Positions 18,721-28,324 of a DNA stretch of 64,000 nt are shown here, piece after piece; position 1 is the stretch's first letter; every line of letters starts with the position of its first letter. This DNA comes from an uncultured Dehalococcoidia bacterium. GTDB taxonomy: Bacteria > Chloroflexota > Dehalococcoidia > Lucifugimonadales > UBA3495. The stretch covers positions 3,286,001-3,350,000 of the forward strand of contig OY282456.1 in NCBI GenBank assembly GCA_958296225.1. The letters are read 5' to 3'. The notes below the pieces were generated by a model, which was given only the letters and a program-made list of their open reading frames with translations, was not told the DNA's origin and made no database searches. A program made the translations under genes and the position numbers.

Positions 18721-19269
18721 CTAATTATCCCCCAAGATGCGCATTGCAAGCAACAGCGACGCCACGCTCTTGGCGTCCCGTATCGAACCGCTGGCAATCT
18801 CATTGGGGATACGGTTCAGGGGAACGCGGATTACCTCGATGAATTCGTCGTCATCGGAATCCAGCGTTGCCGGACTCAATTCGGTGGCCAGAAAGGCGTA
18901 CATATACTCCGAGCACCAGCCGGGGGCCAGCCAGAAAGCGGTCAACGGGGTCAGGATGCCGGCGGTGTGTCCGATTTCCTCCTGCAATTCCCGCCGGGCC
19001 GCCGCCGCCGCCGCCTCGCCGGGTTCAATGCCGCCCGCCGGCACTTCCAGCAGGAAACTGTCCGCCGGCTTGCGATACTGGCGCACCAGCAGCACGTTGT
19101 GGTCCGCATCCACCGGCACCACGCAGATTGACGGGGCGTGGTCCACGATTTCCCGCGTGCTTTCCCGTCCATTTTGCAGCCGCACGGTGTCCACGCGCAC
19201 GTCAATGATGCGGCCCTGGAATATCGCGCGGGTGGCGATGGTGGGTTCGTTGTCAGGATAAGCGGTCAT
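18721..19269 (-). CDS. Nudix hydrolase, ADP-ribose pyrophosphatase-like
   Basis: Hydrolyses a nucleoside diphosphate linked to another group, most likely ADP-ribose or NADH-type substrates. The 182-residue protein contains the Nudix box [20 protein letters not shown] followed by IG, matching Gx5Ex7REUxEExGU, preceded by [20 protein letters not shown], which is typical of ADP-ribose pyrophosphatases. It lies 10 bp downstream of nadK at the end of the nuo cluster, so a role in pyridine-nucleotide housekeeping is plausible. Confidence 0.88.
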   Translation of the reverse strand: MTAYPDNEPTIATRAIFQGRIIDVRVDTVRLQNGRESTREIVDHAPSICVVPVDADHNVLLVRQYRKPADSFLLEVPAGGIEPGEAAAAAARRELQEEIGHTAGILTPLTAFWLAPGWCSEYMYAFLATELSPATLDSDDDEFIEVIRVPLNRIPNEIASGSIRDAKSVASLLLAMRILGDN

Positions 19270-19279
19270 TGCGATGCCC

Positions 19280-20134
19280 CTATCGTCCCTGCTGGCCGAA
19301 ACCCAGCCGGCGGGTCAGAGTTGCCCAGAAATAGTTGTGCTCATTGGCGCGCAGGAAACGGGCGCGGTATGGACTGCGCGTAATCCGCACCCAATCCCCC
19401 GGAGCAATGGGATGATTCTCAAACCCGTCCACGCTGATAATGGCTTCTTGCGAACCCTCCAGGTGAAAGTCCACGCTGCTGGTGGGCCTTAGCACCAGCG
19501 GCGTGGTCAGGCCCACGTGGGAGGCCAGGGGCGTCAGCACTACGTCGTCCGACAGCGGGTCCACAATCGGGCCGCCGGCGGCGAAACTGTACCCGGTGCT
19601 CCCCGTGGCCGTGGCCAGGATTACCCCGTCGGCGCGAAAGGTGGACACGTCGGCGCCGTCGATTACCGCCCGCACGGTGATGACGCGGGAGACCCGGCTG
19701 CGGGAAAGAACTATGTCGTTCAGGGCGTGATAGGGCCCCTGGGGGCCGGATTCGCCGTCATTGCCGGAGCGTCGATAGACGGCGGCCATCAGCATACTGT
19801 GCTCCGAAACCCGCATCCCCCCTTTGAGATAGCGCGGCAGCGCATCCATCACGCCGGGCACGGTCAGCTCGGTCATAAACCCCAGCCGTCCCATGTTAAT
19901 GCCCAGCAGGGGGATGCCGCGGGGCGCGATGGCCCGGTTCACCCGCAAAATCGTCCCGTCGCCGCCAATAGTAATGACCAGGTCGGTATCTTTGGCCCGC
20001 TCGTTCAGGTCAGCGGCGTCCTCGGCCCGCAAAATCCAGCTGCTGGCGCCCAGGTTGAGTTCGCCGACGATGGCGTGGGCCAGGTCCAGCGCCTCGGGTA
20101 TCAGGTCGTTATATGCGATGCCAACGGTAGCCAT
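19280..20134 (-). CDS. nadK: NAD kinase
   Basis: Phosphorylates NAD to NADP with ATP or polyphosphate. The 284-residue protein has the hallmark IGGDGTILR near residue 56, GINMGRLGFMTEL, and TATGSTGYSFAAGGPIVDP. The length is normal. Only 6 bp separate it from nuoN and 10 bp from the Nudix gene, so it is probably cotranscribed with complex I. Confidence 0.95.
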   Translation of the reverse strand: MATVGIAYNDLIPEALDLAHAIVGELNLGASSWILRAEDAADLNERAKDTDLVITIGGDGTILRVNRAIAPRGIPLLGINMGRLGFMTELTVPGVMDALPRYLKGGMRVSEHSMLMAAVYRRSGNDGESGPQGPYHALNDIVLSRSRVSRVITVRAVIDGADVSTFRADGVILATATGSTGYSFAAGGPIVDPLSDDVVLTPLASHVGLTTPLVLRPTSSVDFHLEGSQEAIISVDGFENHPIAPGDWVRITRSPYRARFLRANEHNYFWATLTRRLGFGQQGR

Positions 20135-20140
20135 TGCTGT

Positions 20141-21655
20141 TTATCCGCCGGCGGCCAATACCAGAACCGCGCGTTCGGCGGCGCCCAGGATGGTATCCGG
20201 CGCTACGCCCAGCCACAGCATCGACAGCGCGGCGATGCCCAGCGCCACGTTCACGGGCCACGACGCGCCCAGCCGCTCCGTGTTGATGGCCGGCTGCAGG
20301 AACATCACCTTGATGACGCGCAGGTAGTAGTAAGCGGATACCACGCTGTTGACCACTCCGATGATAACCAGCCAGGTCATCAAAGATTCGCCGGTGTTGA
20401 TGGCCGCCGCAAAGATGTAGATTTTGGCGATGAATATGCTGGTAGGCGGCACGCCAATCAGGGCAATCAGGGCCAGCGCCAGCGTAATCGCCAGGAAGGG
20501 CGCGCGACGCAGCATCCCGGCGTAGTCCTCAATTTCATCGCTGTTGATGCGGTTGCCGATGCACACGATGGCAAAGAATGCCGTCAGGTTCGCCGCCGTG
20601 TACGCCGCCAGGTAGAATAACACGCTGCTGGGGCCGAAGCTGGCCGCGCCCCCGCTCACCGTGGTGATGGCGGCCACCCCGACCAGGATGTAACCGGCGT
20701 GGGCAATGGTGCTGTATCCGAACAGCCGCTTGATGTTGCGCTGGACGATGGCGACCAGGTTGCCGATGGTCATTGAGAGCGCGGCCAGCCCGGCCAGCAG
20801 CACCCACCAGTCGCCGCCCAGCGCATCGAACCCGACGTAGAAAACCCGCAGCGCCAGGCCGAAGGCCGCCGCCTTGCTCGCCACCGACAGGAACGCCACC
20901 ATAGGCGTGGGCGCGCCCTCGTACACGTCGGGCACCCACATCTGGAAGGGCGCCGCCGACATCTTGAACCCGAACCCCGCCAGCAGCAGCGCTACCGCCA
21001 GCAGCGCCGCCATGCTGCCAAAGGGGATGATTCCCGAATTGGCCCCGCCGGACAGCGCCGCCGCGATTTCCTCCAGGCGCGTGCTGCCCGTGAAGCCGTA
21101 GAGCAGCGCCATTCCGTACAGCATCAGCGCGCTGCTGACCGCCCCGACGATGAGAAACTTCATCCCCGCCTCGCTGGAACGCCCGTTGGGCAGGAAAGCC
21201 GCCAGCGCCGCCAGCGGCAGCGTGGTGAGTTCCAGGGCGATATACATGGTAATCAGCTCATCGGCGGCTACCAGCAGCATCATGCCCGTGGCCGACAGCA
21301 GCAGCAGTCCGAAATACTCGCCCTGCAGCCGCTCCATGCGCCGCACGTAATCGTTGGAGACCAGCACCACCAGCCCGACGGCCGCCAGAATCAGGAAGTT
21401 GAAGAACAGGGAGAATTGGTCAATGGACAGGGTGTAGAGGATAACCGAACCCTCGGCCGTCAATTCGTTGGCCCCGCTGGCCGACAAGTCCACTGCCTGC
21501 CAGGCGCTCAACGCCGCCGGCGCCGCCAGCCCCGCGAAGGACACGCCGACCAGCACTCCCGTCCGCCGGGTCAGCAAATCCACCGCGATAACCACCAGCG
21601 CCAGGGCGGCCAGGGCCAGATGCGGCGATATGAGGTAGAGGTCGTAAACGGTCAT
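20141..21655 (-). CDS. nuoN: NADH-quinone oxidoreductase subunit N
   Basis: Antiporter-like proton-pumping subunit of complex I, 504 residues with about fourteen hydrophobic helices. Recognisable segments include GFKMSAAPFQMWVPDVYEGAPTP (broken-helix region with the key Lys) and GYSTIAHAGYILVG. Start set at the ATG giving MTVYDLYLISP; an upstream extension would be Arg-rich and unlike the family. Confidence 0.93.
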   Translation of the reverse strand: MTVYDLYLISPHLALAALALVVIAVDLLTRRTGVLVGVSFAGLAAPAALSAWQAVDLSASGANELTAEGSVILYTLSIDQFSLFFNFLILAAVGLVVLVSNDYVRRMERLQGEYFGLLLLSATGMMLLVAADELITMYIALELTTLPLAALAAFLPNGRSSEAGMKFLIVGAVSSALMLYGMALLYGFTGSTRLEEIAAALSGGANSGIIPFGSMAALLAVALLLAGFGFKMSAAPFQMWVPDVYEGAPTPMVAFLSVASKAAAFGLALRVFYVGFDALGGDWWVLLAGLAALSMTIGNLVAIVQRNIKRLFGYSTIAHAGYILVGVAAITTVSGGAASFGPSSVLFYLAAYTAANLTAFFAIVCIGNRINSDEIEDYAGMLRRAPFLAITLALALIALIGVPPTSIFIAKIYIFAAAINTGESLMTWLVIIGVVNSVVSAYYYLRVIKVMFLQPAINTERLGASWPVNVALGIAALSMLWLGVAPDTILGAAERAVLVLAAGG

Positions 21656-21675
21656 GTTTGATGCAGCCTGATTCC

Positions 21676-23214
21676 CTAGCGGCCGGCCCCGGCCAGGCCG
21701 GCATTGTAGCCGTTCACAATCGGCTCCAGGCCGTCGCGAAACACGTCGGTCAGCCATGCGGGGTAAATGCCCACCGCCACGATGCTGATTGCCAGCAGGG
21801 CCAGGGGCACCGCGTCAACCATCGTGGCATCGGTCAAGTTGTCCCAGCGGGCCGGGCGCGGGCCGAACAGCGTGCGCTGCAGCATCCAGAGAATGTATCC
21901 CGCGGCCAGAATTATCCCCAGCACAGCCAGAATCGTCAACGCCGGGAAGGCCCGGAAGCCGCCAAAGAATACCAGCAGCTCCGACACAAAACCGCTCAAC
22001 GTCGGCAGCCCCAGCGAGGCGACTCCGGCCAGCAGGAACGCGCCCGCCAGTATGGGCATCCGGTTGGCTAACCCGCCGAGGTCCGGAATGTAACGGGTGT
22101 GGGTCTTTTCGTACAAAATGCCCACGGCGACAAACAGCAGGCCGGTGATGGTGCCGTGAGTAAAGAGCTGCATCGCCGCCCCGGTGAGGCCGGCATCGCT
22201 GAGCGCTCCGCCGGCTACCGCTACGGAGCCGACGCCCACCAGCACCAGGCCCATATGGCTGACGCTGGAATAGGCGATAAGGCGTTTCAGGTCGGTCTGC
22301 CGCAATGTAACAACCGCGCCGTAGAGGACGCTGATAACGCCCAGCGCCACCACGGGCAGGGCGTAGGTTTGGAGCTGTTCGGGGAACATTCCGGCATTGA
22401 TTCGGAGGAGTCCGTAGCCGCCCATTTTCAGCATTACGCCGGCCAGCATTACGCTGCCGGCCGTCGGCGCGTCGGTGTGGGCGTCGGGCAGCCAGGTGTG
22501 CACGGGCCAGGTCGGGAGCTTGACGGCAAATGCGATGAAAAAGAGCCAGAACAGCGCTCCCATGGGCAGCGCCGCCCGTGATGCGTCCAGCGCGCCGCCC
22601 GGCTCCAGCAGGCGGGTCATATCGAAACTGCCCACCCCGGCGCTGACGAATACCGCCACGATGGCCACCAGCATAAATGCTGAACCCAGGATAGTGAAGA
22701 TCAGGAACTTCATCGCCGAATATTCGCGGCGGCCCGTGCCCCAGGTGGAGATGAGCAGGTACATCGGCACCAGTTCCACTTCCCAGAAGAGGAAGAAGAG
22801 CAGGAAGTCCAGGGCCGTGAATACGCCCATCACCGCGGTTTGCAGCACGAACAGCCAGATAAAGTATTCCCGCACGCGCGTATTGATGTGGAACGAAACG
22901 AAAACGGCGCACAGGCCGAGCAATCCGGTCAGCATCACCAGCGGCGCGCTGATGCCGTCCACCGCCAGCAGGTAGCTGGCCTGCACCGTGCCGGTGTCAA
23001 TCCAGTCGAAACGGTCAACCAGCTGGAACCGCTCGCCGCCCGGCTCGAACCGGGCGAACACGATGACCGACAGCACGAGGTCGCCCACGGCCACGGCGGC
23101 GGCGAACCGGCGCACGATGCGGTCGCCCCGCGCGACGCCAATCGCCAGCAGCAGCGCGGCCACGGCCGGCAGGAAGACGGTCGCGGTTAGCAGTCCTGTG
23201 AATCCGGTTGGCAT
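21676..23214 (-). CDS. nuoM: NADH-quinone oxidoreductase subunit M
   Basis: Antiporter-like subunit, 512 residues. FLLFFLFWEVELVPMYLLI carries the conserved Glu of helix 5, and AVKLPTWPVHTWLPDAHTDA the Lys/His proton path. RLIAYSSVSHMGLVLVG is the second conserved motif. It stands between nuoL (6-bp gap) and nuoN (20 bp). Confidence 0.95.
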   Translation of the reverse strand: MPTGFTGLLTATVFLPAVAALLLAIGVARGDRIVRRFAAAVAVGDLVLSVIVFARFEPGGERFQLVDRFDWIDTGTVQASYLLAVDGISAPLVMLTGLLGLCAVFVSFHINTRVREYFIWLFVLQTAVMGVFTALDFLLFFLFWEVELVPMYLLISTWGTGRREYSAMKFLIFTILGSAFMLVAIVAVFVSAGVGSFDMTRLLEPGGALDASRAALPMGALFWLFFIAFAVKLPTWPVHTWLPDAHTDAPTAGSVMLAGVMLKMGGYGLLRINAGMFPEQLQTYALPVVALGVISVLYGAVVTLRQTDLKRLIAYSSVSHMGLVLVGVGSVAVAGGALSDAGLTGAAMQLFTHGTITGLLFVAVGILYEKTHTRYIPDLGGLANRMPILAGAFLLAGVASLGLPTLSGFVSELLVFFGGFRAFPALTILAVLGIILAAGYILWMLQRTLFGPRPARWDNLTDATMVDAVPLALLAISIVAVGIYPAWLTDVFRDGLEPIVNGYNAGLAGAGR

Positions 23215-23220
23215 CGTCGC

Positions 23221-25257
23221 TTATCCCAGTATCAAATAGAGGACGATGATGACCACGCCCCCGGCAGCGGCCACCAGCGGGTAGGTCTGCACCTGGCCGT
23301 TTTGCGCCAGGGCAATCAGGCTGCCGATGTTCCGCGAAATCCAGCCCACCAGCCCAACGATGCCGTCAACAATATTGCGGTCAATCCAGTCGGTGACGGC
23401 GACGACAACGCGGTAGAAGAGCCGGCCGACGATTAGTCCTTCATAGAGGTGGTCAAGATAATAGCGCTGCGCCAGCAGGGTATGAACCGGCCCGGCTTTG
23501 GTCAACAGGTCAACGGCTGTGAACGGGCGCGGCCAGGCATACGCCAGAACCGCCAGCCCGATGCCGGCGAGGGCAACCCCGTTGGAGATAGCGGCGACGG
23601 TTATGTTGAATGGCGGCGCATGGTGACCGTCGTGCAGCCCGGAGGCGAAGTATTCGGTCAGCCAGTGGGACGGTATTAGTCCCAGGATGCTGGGTACTCC
23701 TATCGGGTTAGCCAGCCAGCCGGCGATGACGGCGCTGATTCCCAGCAGGCCCATGGGCGCCACCATCACCCACGGCGATTCGCCCAGATGCACGTGATGG
23801 CTGACGCCCGTAGGCGCGGGCCGGCCGGCCTCGGCCGCATCGTGCAACTCCCGCTCGCCGCCGCCGCGAAACTCGCCGTGGAAAGTGAGCTGCACCATGC
23901 GGTAGGAATAGAACGCGGTCAGCAGCACGCCCACCAGCAGCATTACGAATACCAGCATACTGATTGACGCCGGCACCGGGCCGCCGGCGAGCCAGGCTTC
24001 CAGCAGAATCTCATCCTTGCTCCAGAACCCGGCCAGGGGAAAGATTCCGACCAGGCTCAGCGCGCCAATAACCGTAAGCCAATAGGTCCACGGCATGGCT
24101 TTGCGGAGTCCGCCCATGTACATCATATTAAAGGTGCCGGCGGCGTGGTTGACGCTGCCCGCCCCCAGGAACAGCAGCGCCTTGAAGAAAGCGTGGGTGA
24201 ACAGGTGGAACAACGCGGCGTTGTACGCGCCCACCCCCAGCGCGGCCATCATATACCCCAGCTGGCTGACCGTGGAATAGGCCATTACCCGCTTGATGTC
24301 GTTGGCCGCCAGGCCCATCGTGGCGGCGAATACCGCGGTGAACGCGCCAACCAGGGCCACCACCATCATCGCCGTTTCCGATTCGGCAAAGACGGGGAAG
24401 AACCGGCCCACCAGGAACACGCCGGCCGCAACCATGGTGGCGGCGTGGATGAGGGCGCTCACCGGGGTGGGGCCTTCCATGGCGTCGGGCAGCCAGGTGT
24501 GCAGGGGGAACTGTCCGCTCTTGCCCGCCGCTCCGGCGAACAGGCCGAGGCACAGCCACAGCAGCGCGCCGCCCGCCACGATGCCGGCCCCGCCGGCCGC
24601 AATGGGCGCCGCCGCCTGCCAGATGTCGGGAATATGCAGCGCGTTCCATCCCTGCGCCGCAAAGGCGTCGGCCTGGAAAAACAGGTAGATTATGGCCAGC
24701 AGAAAGCCCACGTCGCCGATGCGGGTAATGATAAACGCCTTTTTCGCCGCCGCCGCCGCCGCCGGCCGCTCGTGCCAGAATCCGATGAGCAGGTAGGATG
24801 ACAACCCCACTAGCTCCCAGAACACGTACATCTGCACGACGTTCACCGCCAGCACCAGGCCAATCATCGAGGCGCTGAACAGGGACATATAAGCGTAGTA
24901 GCGGGCGAAACTCTCGTCGCCGTCCATATAGCCCAGCGAGTAAATCTGCACCATCAGGCTGACGCCGGTGACCACTACCAGCATCACGTTGGTCAGCGGG
25001 TCCAGCAGCAGCCCAACCTCGATTGACGCCGCTCCCAAATCCAGCCACAAATGGGGGGCAAAGGCGTAAACCGTACCGTGGGCGGACGAATACAGCAGCC
25101 AGACCGACAGTAAGAACCCGACTCCCAGCGCAAAGATGGTCACATAGCCGGCCAGCCTGGCAAAGTCCGCGCCCAACGGCCTGATGACCAGGCCAATCAG
25201 CAGGAACGAGGCGACGGGCAGCAGGAAGATGGCCCATACCAGGGGTTCAATCAGCAT
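23221..25257 (-). CDS. nuoL: NADH-quinone oxidoreductase subunit L
   Basis: The largest antiporter-like subunit, 678 residues with many helices and the long C-terminal lateral arm region. Motifs: YMDGDESFARYYAYMSLF, FWELVGLSSYLLIGFW, KSGQFPLHTWLPDAMEGPTP and RVMAYSTVSQLGYM. ATG at 25257 follows a GAGGATGG ribosome site; ten further upstream codons are not family-like. Confidence 0.95.
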   Translation of the reverse strand: MLIEPLVWAIFLLPVASFLLIGLVIRPLGADFARLAGYVTIFALGVGFLLSVWLLYSSAHGTVYAFAPHLWLDLGAASIEVGLLLDPLTNVMLVVVTGVSLMVQIYSLGYMDGDESFARYYAYMSLFSASMIGLVLAVNVVQMYVFWELVGLSSYLLIGFWHERPAAAAAAKKAFIITRIGDVGFLLAIIYLFFQADAFAAQGWNALHIPDIWQAAAPIAAGGAGIVAGGALLWLCLGLFAGAAGKSGQFPLHTWLPDAMEGPTPVSALIHAATMVAAGVFLVGRFFPVFAESETAMMVVALVGAFTAVFAATMGLAANDIKRVMAYSTVSQLGYMMAALGVGAYNAALFHLFTHAFFKALLFLGAGSVNHAAGTFNMMYMGGLRKAMPWTYWLTVIGALSLVGIFPLAGFWSKDEILLEAWLAGGPVPASISMLVFVMLLVGVLLTAFYSYRMVQLTFHGEFRGGGERELHDAAEAGRPAPTGVSHHVHLGESPWVMVAPMGLLGISAVIAGWLANPIGVPSILGLIPSHWLTEYFASGLHDGHHAPPFNITVAAISNGVALAGIGLAVLAYAWPRPFTAVDLLTKAGPVHTLLAQRYYLDHLYEGLIVGRLFYRVVVAVTDWIDRNIVDGIVGLVGWISRNIGSLIALAQNGQVQTYPLVAAAGGVVIIVLYLILG

Positions 25258-25270
25258 ATCGCGGCCATCC

Positions 25271-25465
25271 TCACAGCTTCCGCACAATCTCTTCGGCTAC
25301 GTGTTCCCGGCCTTTGGGCACGTAGATGCGGAAGGGTATCCGCTCGCTCCAGTCGCGGATGTCGCCTTCCGGCAGGATACGGGTAGGCAAGCCCTCGGCC
25401 TCGAGGACTTCCTTCCAGATTTCCGCCGCCATCAGGTTGGGCGCGCGTTTGAATTCTACCCACAT
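25271..25465 (-). CDS. Small DUF2007-like protein inside the nuo operon
   Basis: A 64-residue soluble protein, MWVEFKRAPNLMAAEIWKEV then LEAEGLPTRI, ending EHVAEEIVRKL. The pattern of a short beta strand, an x-x-N-x-x-x-A-x-x-x-x-x-L-E-x-x-G-I helix and a final basic helix resembles DUF2007, a putative signal-transducing fold. It sits between nuoK and nuoL on the same strand, 13 bp before nuoL. Role in complex I unknown; a regulatory or assembly role is only an inference from position. Confidence 0.7.
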   Translation of the reverse strand: MWVEFKRAPNLMAAEIWKEVLEAEGLPTRILPEGDIRDWSERIPFRIYVPKGREHVAEEIVRKL

Positions 25466-25540
25466 CGTTATCGTCGCTGCCGTTTATTCATCTTATCGTC
25501 ATTCCCGCTGGCGCCGGAATCCGTCAAATCCCGACCCAAA

Positions 25541-25575
25541 ATCCGGTCCATCCTGTCCATTCCATCCCGGTAAAA
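25541..25575. repeat. ATCCTGTCCAT-type intergenic repeat
   Basis: ATCCGGTCCATCCTGTCCAT followed by TCCATCCCGGTAAAA lies in the 120-bp gap between nuoK and the DUF2007-like gene. Similar strings occur at 33952-33975, 37196-37217 and 55821-55860, always in intergenic DNA. Confidence 0.5.
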
Positions 25576-25585
25576 TACCCGCTGC

Positions 25586-25915
25586 TCAGTGGCGCAGCGC
25601 CGTCGCGTCGGTCAAGTCCACGCTTTCGTTGGTGCGGAACATAGCGAACACTATGCCCAGGCCCAGGGCGATTTCCGCCGCCGCCACCGTGATGATGAAC
25701 ACGGCGAACACCTGCCCCGTCAGCACCGCCGACAGCTGCTCCTGCACGGCGTAAGGCGCGAGCCACCGGCCCATCGCCACCAGCGTTAAGTTGACGCCGT
25801 TGAACATCAGCTCAATGGACATCAGCACGGCGATGAAGTTCCGCCGCGCCAACGCTCCGTACAGGCCGATGCAGAAGATGACGGCCGCGACAATGAGCAT
25901 GGATTCCAGCGTCAA
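25586..25915 (-). CDS. nuoK: NADH-quinone oxidoreductase subunit K
   Basis: Three-helix membrane subunit of 109 residues: IFCIGLYGALARRNFIAVLM, SIELMFNGVNLTLVA with the conserved Glu, and ITVAAAEIALGLGIV with the second Glu. The start is TTG at 25913-25915, giving MTLESMLIV like other NuoK, with GAGGGAG eight bases upstream inside the end of nuoJ. An internal ATG five codons later lacks a ribosome site. Confidence 0.9.
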   Translation of the reverse strand: MTLESMLIVAAVIFCIGLYGALARRNFIAVLMSIELMFNGVNLTLVAMGRWLAPYAVQEQLSAVLTGQVFAVFIITVAAAEIALGLGIVFAMFRTNESVDLTDATALRH

Positions 25916-25919
25916 AGTC

Positions 25920-26504
25920 CTAACTCCCTCGCCCGCGCGCCAGGGCCAGCCCGCCGATGGCAGCCGCCAGCAGCAGCAGCGACACCGCCTCAAAGGGCAG
26001 CACGAAATTGCCAATCAGCAGGTCGGCCAGGCCGCCGTCGGTTACGCTTGCCACTTCGGGAGCCGTTAGTCCGGCGTCGGTCAGTTCCGCAGCGTTCGGT
26101 ATGCCCACCGCCTGCGTCTGGGCAATTTGCGACTTGCGCTCCAGCCCGGCGCTGGCCAGCGTGGTCCAGTCGGTGGTTACTGCGGTGAACGCCATCGCCG
26201 CCAGCAGCAGCGCCGACACCAGCGCGGCCGGAATCTGCAAACGGTTGGGCGCGTTGCCCTGCTGCACGTCCCGCGTGAGCATCACCGCAAAGATGAACAG
26301 AACCGCAATGGCCCCCACGTAAATCAGAATTTGCACCACCGCCAGAAACTCGGCGTTCATCATTACGAAGAGTCCGCCGACGGCGACTAACACCAGCGCC
26401 AGCAGCAGGGCGGCGCGGAACAGGTCCCGCACCAGCACTACGCCCAGGGCCCCGGCGATTGCCACCGCCGACAGCGCCCAGAACACTGTTTGCTCAAACC
26501 ACAT
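25920..26504 (-). CDS. nuoJ: NADH-quinone oxidoreductase subunit J
   Basis: Membrane subunit of 194 residues with five predicted helices. LVAVGGLFVMMNAEFLAVVQ and ILIYVGAIAVLFIFAVML carry the conserved pi-bulge helix region. A hydrophilic loop of about 50 residues before the last helix is typical. It abuts nuoI directly. Confidence 0.93.
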   Translation of the reverse strand: MWFEQTVFWALSAVAIAGALGVVLVRDLFRAALLLALVLVAVGGLFVMMNAEFLAVVQILIYVGAIAVLFIFAVMLTRDVQQGNAPNRLQIPAALVSALLLAAMAFTAVTTDWTTLASAGLERKSQIAQTQAVGIPNAAELTDAGLTAPEVASVTDGGLADLLIGNFVLPFEAVSLLLLAAAIGGLALARGRGS

Positions 26505-27077
26505 CTAGGCGTCGCCCCCGGCGTCGCGGCCGTTCAGGCGCCGGCCGGCCTTTTCGTGCTGGTGCCAGCGCCACTTTTCGCGGCCCACTTCCCGCCAGCC
26601 CAGGGGACGGCTGGCGCCGGGGCGGTAATCCATACTCTCCAGCTGGGGGCGAAACCAGGTGCTGGGGTTTTTCTCCGCCTGACGCAGGCGGTCGATGGTG
26701 ATAACGAGGTCAGTGCGCTTGTACTGCCCCTCCTCAAAGCCGCTGCCCATAAACAGGGCATCGTAGGGGCAGGCTTCCACGCACAGGCCGCAGAACATAC
26801 AGCGCTGCAATTCAATGTCAAAGGTTTCCAGCCGGTACTTGTCGCCCTCCAACGGCGCGGTTTCGCTGGGCGACGTGACTATCTTGATGATTCCCAGCGG
26901 GCAATACTTGGCGCACGAGGCGCAGCCGGTGCACCGCTCTTCGTACCACGTAAATTCTTCGCCCCGGAACCGGGGATGCTGGGTGAGCCGCTGCTCCGGG
27001 TACGCGGTGGTAAAGGGTTTGCGCAGCAGGTTGGACAGCGTAACCATCAACCCTTTCGCCATTTCCAGTCCGTACAC
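26505..27077 (-). CDS. nuoI: NADH-quinone oxidoreductase subunit I (2 x [4Fe-4S])
   Basis: The 190-residue subunit passes electrons to NuoB. Two CxxCxxCxxxCP motifs are present: CTGCASCAKYCPLG and CMFCGLCVEACPYDA. GTG at 27075-27077 is preferred because GGAGG lies seven bases before it; an ATG five codons later would be too far from the site. In complexes lacking NuoEFG this subunit and its neighbours are the likely entry point for electrons from ferredoxin. Confidence 0.94.
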   Translation of the reverse strand: MYGLEMAKGLMVTLSNLLRKPFTTAYPEQRLTQHPRFRGEEFTWYEERCTGCASCAKYCPLGIIKIVTSPSETAPLEGDKYRLETFDIELQRCMFCGLCVEACPYDALFMGSGFEEGQYKRTDLVITIDRLRQAEKNPSTWFRPQLESMDYRPGASRPLGWREVGREKWRWHQHEKAGRRLNGRDAGGDA

Positions 27078-27094
27078 TGTAATTCCTCCCCGGG

Positions 27095-28324
27095 TTATCC
27101 CACTTCTATGGTCGGGACGCCGCGCGCCACGGTTTGGGCCGCCGTCGTCGTGCGCGAGTTGGCGCGCACTTTCTGGCGAATCAGCCGCCCGAAGAATGCG
27201 ATGGACACCGCCGCCAGCACTGTGTTGATGCCCGCCATTATCCACAAATCGGAGGCGCTCAAAGCCCCGTTGCCGTCCCGCAGGAAATACACTTCCAGCA
27301 CCACGGCGGCCAGGTTGATGATACTCAACGGCATCAGAAACTTCCAGCAAACGGCCATTATCTGGTCCAGCCGCAGCCGTGGGTAGGTGGCACGAATCCA
27401 CACGAAGAGGAAGATGCCGAGGAACGTCTTGATGAGGAACCACAGCCAGCCCAGCCAGTCGGCCGCCGGCCCGGCCCAGCCGGCCAGAAACAGGGTGGCA
27501 ATCAGGCCCGACACCACCAGCGCCCCGCCAAACTCCGCCGCCTGTATCAGCGCGAACTTGATGCCGCTGTACTCGGTATGATAGCCGGCGATAATCTCCG
27601 ATTCCGCCTCGGCCACGTCGAAAGGCGTCCGGTTCAGCTCGGCGGACATTCCCGCCAGGAACACGAAAAACGCCAGCGGCTGCACCAGGAAGAACGGCAC
27701 CGCCTGCGCCGCCACGATGTCCCCCAGCGACATTGACCCGGCCACCAGCACCACGCCCAGCAGCGACAGCACCACCGGCACCTCGTAGCTGATGAGCACC
27801 GCCACCGCCCGCCCCGCGCCGAACAGCGCATAGCGGTTGTTGGACGCCCAGCCCGCCGTGAAAATGGCGATGGACGTTAGCGAACTCACCGCCAGCACGA
27901 ACAGCACGCCTACGTTCAGGTCAACCAGCGCTACGTCTTTGGCAAAGGGAATCACCGCCGCCCCCACCAGCAGCGACGCTACCATCAACACCGGCGCCAT
28001 CGTAAAGGCAATCCGGTCGGCGCCGTAGGGGATGATGTCCTCTTTGGTAATCAGTTTGGCCAGGTCGGCGATGGGCTGCAAGGCCCCGAAAGGCCCCCAG
28101 CGGTTGGGGCCAATCCGGTTCTGGAACCGGCCCAGCAGCCGCCGCTCGCCCCAGCTGACGACCGCCGCGCCCAGCAGCACGGCGTTAATCAGAATCAGCA
28201 TAATGACGAGGCCGGCGATGAGATACGACGCCCAGCAGGGCAGAACGTGCGCCGCCGCATTGTACAAAAATGCGAACAGCGGGTTGCCGCCCAGGCCGGC
28301 CGGGTTGAGCTGGCAGCCGTTCAC
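27095..28324 (-). CDS. nuoH: NADH-quinone oxidoreductase subunit H
   Basis: Membrane subunit that forms the quinone chamber with NuoB and NuoD. At 409 residues it has about eight helices plus an extended N-terminus. Conserved loops: WGERRLLGRFQNRIGPNRWG, LNRTPFDVAEAESEIIAGYH and FVWIRATYPRLRLDQIM. Its start overlaps the end of nuoD by 4 bp. Confidence 0.95.
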   Translation of the reverse strand: MNGCQLNPAGLGGNPLFAFLYNAAAHVLPCWASYLIAGLVIMLILINAVLLGAAVVSWGERRLLGRFQNRIGPNRWGPFGALQPIADLAKLITKEDIIPYGADRIAFTMAPVLMVASLLVGAAVIPFAKDVALVDLNVGVLFVLAVSSLTSIAIFTAGWASNNRYALFGAGRAVAVLISYEVPVVLSLLGVVLVAGSMSLGDIVAAQAVPFFLVQPLAFFVFLAGMSAELNRTPFDVAEAESEIIAGYHTEYSGIKFALIQAAEFGGALVVSGLIATLFLAGWAGPAADWLGWLWFLIKTFLGIFLFVWIRATYPRLRLDQIMAVCWKFLMPLSIINLAAVVLEVYFLRDGNGALSASDLWIMAGINTVLAAVSIAFFGRLIRQKVRANSRTTTAAQTVARGVPTIEVG